Source: an uncultured Eubacteriales bacterium (GTDB lineage: Bacteria > Bacillota > Clostridia > Oscillospirales > Oscillospiraceae). From it: DNA of 10,027 nt. The notes beneath the pieces are model-generated. The model made no database searches. It was not told where the DNA came from and saw only the letters and a program-made list of their open reading frames with translations. The position numbers and the translations under genes are program-made. Positions within the stretch are counted from its first letter, which is position 1. Every line of letters begins with the position of its first letter. Shown here in pieces: positions 7,399 through 10,027 of the stretch. The stretch spans positions 1 to 10,027 of the forward strand of contig CAUABY010000059.1 of assembly GCA_958427375.1 (NCBI GenBank). Direction: 5' to 3'.

Positions 7399-8015
7399 AG
7401 ATACTCGCGATATCCGACGAGGAGAGCTCCTATCTGTGGGACTACTACCAGCCAGGGCGATTAAAGGGCATTGACCTCATCTTATCCTCCGGTGATTTGA
7501 AAGCAAGCTACCTGAGCTTTCTTGTAACGATGGCAAACCGCCCGCTGCTCTATGTCTGCGGCAACCACGACGGGGGCTACTCCGCACAGCCGCCCGAAGG
7601 CTGTGAGTGCATCGACGACAAGCTTGTGGTGATAAAGGGCACGCGCATACTTGGGCTGGGCGGCTCACAGCTCTACAACGGCGGGCCGAACCAGTACACT
7701 GAAAAGCAGATGGAGCGGCGCATAAAGCGCCTTAGCTGGAAGCTGAAGCGCGCGGGCGGCGTTGACATAGTGCTCACGCACGCGCCTGTGCGCGGCTATG
7801 GCGATCAGGCCGACATGGCACACCGCGGTTTTGAAGCTTTCCTGCCGCTCCTGGACAAGCACAAGCCCAAGTACCTCGTACACGGGCATGTACACAAAAG
7901 CTACAGCGGCGCGGGCTTTGAGCGCGAGCGGCAATATGGAGAGACGACGATAATAAACGCATACGGGCGCTACATTTTCGACACTGAGGCCGCAGACGAT
8001 GAGGCGTCAAAATAA
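7395..8015 (+). CDS. Calcineurin-like metallophosphoesterase
   Basis: The 206-residue product is a compact metallophosphoesterase of the calcineurin-like fold, a two-metal enzyme class that cleaves phosphomonoesters or phosphodiesters. Visible motifs in order are SDEES (D8, with E10 where DxH normally has its histidine), GDL (D34), GNHD (N57, H58), TH (H129) and GHVH (H165, H167). All other metal-ligand blocks are present, so the fold should bind metal even with the altered first motif. Translation begins at TTG, overlapping the upstream stop by 4 nt, with AAGGAGG at 7378-7384. It has no signal peptide or membrane segment and is cytoplasmic. It is cotranscribed with the ParB-like/BMP fusion and ends at a bidirectional terminator, so the two products probably act on the same small molecule or pathway. 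The substrate is unknown; a nucleotide is plausible given the partner. Confidence 0.85.
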   Translation: MKILAISDEESSYLWDYYQPGRLKGIDLILSSGDLKASYLSFLVTMANRPLLYVCGNHDGGYSAQPPEGCECIDDKLVVIKGTRILGLGGSQLYNGGPNQYTEKQMERRIKRLSWKLKRAGGVDIVLTHAPVRGYGDQADMAHRGFEAFLPLLDKHKPKYLVHGHVHKSYSGAGFERERQYGETTIINAYGRYIFDTEAADDEASK

Positions 8016-8026
8016 GACAGTGCGGC

Positions 8027-8069
8027 AAAACGCCGCATCTGACCCAAACCGGTCAGATGCGGCGTTTTT
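8027..8069. terminator. Bidirectional intrinsic terminator
   Basis: A perfect 18-bp inverted repeat including its A/T ends (8027-8044 with 8051-8068) around a 6-nt loop. The stem ends in TTTTT on the plus strand and, read the other way, in TTTT on the minus strand. It sits between the convergent phosphoesterase and LCP genes and can end both. Confidence 0.9.
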
Positions 8070-8124
8070 ATTGCATTGCGCGTCTACTATTATAATATAT
8101 GTAATTGCGGCAGAAGTGTGGGCA

Positions 8125-9273
8125 TCAGCCCCAGCCCTGCGCCTGTGCAAAGGCGGCTCTATCCGCTTCAGCCGCACCTACATAGTACCATCCGCCTTGG
8201 ATTTCACTCGTGCAGCCATAGCCGAAGTAGTCATTATACATGACGTTGAGATTGCCCGTGGTAATCTCGTCCACAAATGGGTTAAGGCAGTCATTTATCA
8301 TGTTGACCCAGTCATACAGTATGATGACAGCATAGCTGTAACCGCCGAGATTTTTTGGGGCAGTGGGCATGGTGTAGAATTTTATGTCCTCCGTCTTGCA
8401 CATCAGACCCTGACGGATGAAGTAAGCGATGTTCGCGGCTGTGAGGTCGGTATCGACGGACTCGGTCAGTATATCCATGACCTTGCCGATATTGGGGATA
8501 TTGCCGAGGCTTATAAACTGCTCGACACAGGCGGTGAGGAACTTGTGCTGCACGTCAATACGGCCTATATCGGCGCTGGCATAGCCCGCGCGGTAGCGCA
8601 CAAGCGTCATGGCCTCCTGCCCGTTAAGGTGGTTCTGGCCTGCGGGCACGTCTATATACATTCCCTGCCACACGTCGTCATACTGCACGGGCTCATCAAG
8701 ATAGATGTCAATGCCGCCGACAGCGTCAATGACCTGCACAAAAGCCTCAAGGTCAATTTTTGCGTAGCAGTCAACGTCAAAGCCGATTAAATCCTTGACG
8801 CGGGACTTGAGCGCGGCCATCCCGTCCTCGTCCAGGCTCGTGGCGTTGGCATAGACGGCGTTTATCTTGCGCATGTCCCCATCCATATTCAAAAGGGTGT
8901 CACGCGGGATGCTGACGAAGTCCATCTTGTGGGCGTTGGTGTCAACCTTGCCGACAAGGATGGTGTCGGTGTGCCCTGTCCACATATCCTCGCCGACGAG
9001 GAGAATGGTGTACACCCCGTCGTGCCTGTCGTTGTCCGGGGCGACGGCGCTGTCGAGCACCGGGGTGGGCGTGGGTTCGAGGGTTGCCGAGGGCGCGGCG
9101 GACGCAGCCGGTTCGGCTGGCGGCTCAGTTGCGGGCGCGGGGTTTGCCCCGGCTATGCTTGGTGCCTGCTCCCATACGAAATACGCGGCGACGGCGGCTA
9201 TTATTATGACCGCTGCCACGGCAAGCGCTATAATCAGCACTTTTTTGGAGCTTTTTTTCTTTGCTGAGTGCAT
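8125..9273 (-). CDS. LytR-CpsA-Psr (LCP) family cell-wall protein
   Basis: The 382-residue product is an LCP-family protein. These enzymes attach anionic glycopolymers such as teichoic acid or capsule from lipid carriers to peptidoglycan outside the membrane. A short basic cytoplasmic N-terminus (KKKSSKK) precedes one membrane segment (about 11-33). A Pro/Ala/Thr-rich linker follows (about 37-80). The LCP domain (about 86-250) shows YTILLVGED, HTDTILVGKV, SIPRDT (R124, D125), LVRYR (R226, R228) and GRIDVQHKF (R238). The usual Arg in the RSDT-like motif is a His here (H101-T-D103). A further C-terminal region (about 290-382) is not assigned. AAAGGTGAT lies 7 nt before the ATG at 9273, which decides this start over an ATG 47 codons upstream that would put a non-signal-like extension before the membrane anchor. 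It has its own promoter and is monocistronic. Confidence 0.88.
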   Translation of the reverse strand: MHSAKKKSSKKVLIIALAVAAVIIIAAVAAYFVWEQAPSIAGANPAPATEPPAEPAASAAPSATLEPTPTPVLDSAVAPDNDRHDGVYTILLVGEDMWTGHTDTILVGKVDTNAHKMDFVSIPRDTLLNMDGDMRKINAVYANATSLDEDGMAALKSRVKDLIGFDVDCYAKIDLEAFVQVIDAVGGIDIYLDEPVQYDDVWQGMYIDVPAGQNHLNGQEAMTLVRYRAGYASADIGRIDVQHKFLTACVEQFISLGNIPNIGKVMDILTESVDTDLTAANIAYFIRQGLMCKTEDIKFYTMPTAPKNLGGYSYAVIILYDWVNMINDCLNPFVDEITTGNLNVMYNDYFGYGCTSEIQGGWYYVGAAEADRAAFAQAQGWG

Positions 9274-9318
9274 AATATGTATCACCTTTCGGTCGAAAAA
9301 ACTTTCATTTGAAATTAT

Positions 9319-9347
9319 ATTATAGTAAATGGACGGAGAAATAGCAA
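9319..9347 (-). promoter_or_regulatory. Promoter of the LCP gene
   Basis: On the minus strand TTGCTA (9342-9347), a 17-bp spacer and a perfect TATAAT (9319-9324). A second overlapping TATAAT lies at 9314-9319 but has no good -35 partner. The predicted leader is about 40 nt. Confidence 0.65.
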
Positions 9348-9407
9348 GCAAAATTTCCGCGCGCCGTGCGGTATGCGGCGAAAGATTGAAAAAAATCAAA
9401 AAAGCCC

Positions 9408-9435
9408 TTGACAAATGCGTAAAAATAAGTATAAT
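9408..9435 (+). promoter_or_regulatory. Consensus promoter of tRNA-Gln
   Basis: Both hexamers are perfect: TTGACA (9408-9413) and TATAAT (9430-9435), with a 16-bp spacer. The predicted start near 9442 is about 7 nt before the mature tRNA end. Strong consensus promoters are usual for stable RNA genes. Confidence 0.85.
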
Positions 9436-9448
9436 AGCACTTGCGTTT

Positions 9449-9522
9449 AGCGGGATTGTGTAAAGGTAGCACAGCGGACTCTGACTCCGTATGTGAGGGT
9501 TCGAATCCTTCTCCCGCTGCCA
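9449..9522 (+). tRNA. tRNA-Gln (anticodon CUG)
   Basis: The sequence folds as a complete cloverleaf. The acceptor stem is 9449-9455 with 9512-9518 (7 bp). The D stem is 9458-9461 with 9469-9472. The anticodon stem is 9474-9478 with 9486-9490 (one G-U pair). The 7-nt loop CTCTGAC has anticodon CTG at 9481-9483, reading glutamine codon CAG. The T stem is 9495-9499 with 9507-9511 (one G-U pair) around the standard loop TTCGAAT. The discriminator is G9519 and CCA is encoded (9520-9522). Unusually, the first pair is A1-U72. The gene stands alone between its own promoter and terminator. Confidence 0.95.
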
Positions 9523-9524
9523 CG

Positions 9525-9561
9525 TCGGAGCAAGCTTTGTATCGCTTGCTCCGATTTTTTT
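9525..9561 (+). terminator. Intrinsic terminator of tRNA-Gln
   Basis: A perfect 11-bp stem (9525-9535 with 9544-9554), an 8-nt loop and seven T residues (9555-9561). It starts 2 nt after the encoded CCA. Confidence 0.92.
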
Positions 9562-9614
9562 GCTTTCGCATAAAAATCAGAGCGCATTCACGCCGCTGCC
9601 CCTCCTTTCCAAAT

Positions 9615-10027
9615 CTACAGCACGAAGCTGTAGAGCGCCAGCAGAATGGCTAAGAGGCCGAAGTTCACTGCCGAGAACCGGGCGAGGAATCTGCCGCTGT
9701 CGGCATGCTGGGAATGGGAATAGAGCTTCAGGCTGATAAGGCTTGCCAAGCTTGCCACCGGTGTGCCTAAGCCGCCTATATTTACACCCAGCAGCAGCTC
9801 CCGCCACGCATCCGTAAAGCCGGAGAGCAGCAGCGCTGACGGCACATTGCTTATCACCTGACTGGTGAAAGCTGCGGTGAGCAGCTCCCGCCCGGCAAGC
9901 AGGCGGTGAAGCAGCACCTCCACCGCGCCGATTCGGGCCAGATTACCGGAAAAGACGAAAAAGCACACAAAGGTCAACAGCAGCAGAAAATCCGCCTTGA
10001 GCAGGCGGCGCCTATCCAGCAACAGCA
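9615..10027 (-). CDS. CitMHS/ArsB-type anion permease (3' part; 5' end outside the window)
   Basis: Only the last 137 or so codons are visible; the frame is open to the right edge. The in-frame TTG at 10022 is probably an internal leucine codon rather than the start. The product is a polytopic membrane protein of the ArsB/NhaD/citrate-transporter (ion transporter) superfamily. The visible part has a membrane segment in LLLLTFVCFFVFSGN, then the family-like re-entrant region SQVISNVPSALLLSGF, then GVNIGGLGTPVASLASLISL, a glycine-rich stretch typical of the second repeat, and a final hydrophobic segment ending near the stop. The substrate (a di- or tricarboxylate, arsenite or sodium) cannot be told from this part. 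It is transcribed toward the tRNA gene, and I see no strong intrinsic terminator of its own. A strong ribosome binding site with no real gene after it follows its stop codon. Confidence 0.8.
   Translation of the reverse strand, partial: LLLDRRRLLKADFLLLLTFVCFFVFSGNLARIGAVEVLLHRLLAGRELLTAAFTSQVISNVPSALLLSGFTDAWRELLLGVNIGGLGTPVASLASLISLKLYSHSQHADSGRFLARFSAVNFGLLAILLALYSFVL

Noticed and set aside
7999..8790. 263-codon open frame on the plus strand
   Set aside because: It runs through the bidirectional terminator and antisense to the LCP gene, whose motifs and ribosome binding site are clear.
9274..9414. Upstream start 47 codons before the LCP ATG
   Set aside because: The extension covers the predicted promoter and the AAAGGTGAT ribosome binding site of the ATG at 9273, and adds residues unlike an LCP N-terminus.
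9568..9600. Possible weak minus-strand terminator after the permease gene
   Set aside because: The best stem is only 4 bp with a 9-nt loop before a short T-run, too weak to call.
9441..9653. 70-codon plus-strand frame across the tRNA
   Set aside because: It is a translation of the tRNA-Gln gene and its terminator, not a protein gene.
1..10027. Mobile elements, CRISPR arrays or phage genes
   Set aside because: No transposase, integrase, spaced direct repeats or flanking target duplications were seen; the tRNA gene has no partial copy of its 3' end nearby that would mark an integrated element within the window.

Overview
The window looks like chromosomal DNA from a Gram-positive anaerobe of the class Clostridia, probably Oscillospiraceae/Ruminococcaceae-like. 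This is inferred from strong GGAGG-type ribosome binding sites, sigma-A-type promoters (TTGnnn, about 17 bp, TATAAT) in AT-rich gaps between fairly GC-rich genes, a LytR-CpsA-Psr wall protein, a lipobox lipoprotein and a YcxB-family protein. There is no phage, transposon or CRISPR signal, and the genes look intact.

Layout from left to right: (1) 1-536 is non-coding and AT-rich. It has two overlapping palindromes near its left end and putative promoters facing both ways. (2) A YcxB-family membrane protein (+) runs to a perfect 15-bp bidirectional terminator at about 1145-1190. It shares this terminator with a convergent minus-strand block: a PMT/GT39-like membrane glycosyltransferase (4364-2793), a HisJ-type PHP phosphatase 10 nt downstream of it (2782-1919), and a small multi-pass membrane protein with its own promoter (1727-1212). 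(3) Divergent from the glycosyltransferase is a secreted lipoprotein (4592-5329) with its own terminator. (4) A two-gene unit (5443-8015) follows. Its first gene is a 651-residue protein that joins a ParB-like N-terminal region to a BMP/PnrA-type nucleoside-binding domain and has no signal peptide. It is translationally coupled through a 4-nt overlap and a TTG start to a small calcineurin-like metallophosphoesterase. (5) A second bidirectional terminator separates this unit from a convergent LCP-family gene (9273-8125). (6) A monocistronic tRNA-Gln(CUG) with consensus promoter and terminator comes next, then the 3' part of a CitMHS/ArsB-type anion permease on the minus strand, which runs off the right edge.

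Several products act at the cell envelope (LCP protein, GT39-like enzyme, lipoprotein, small membrane proteins), but they are separate transcription units and nothing ties them into one pathway. The most interesting item is the ParB-like/BMP fusion coupled to the phosphoesterase. A cytoplasmic nucleoside-binding fold joined to a nucleotide-binding-type fold and paired with a metal hydrolase is unusual and suggests an intracellular nucleotide- or nucleoside-sensing role; that role is inference only.
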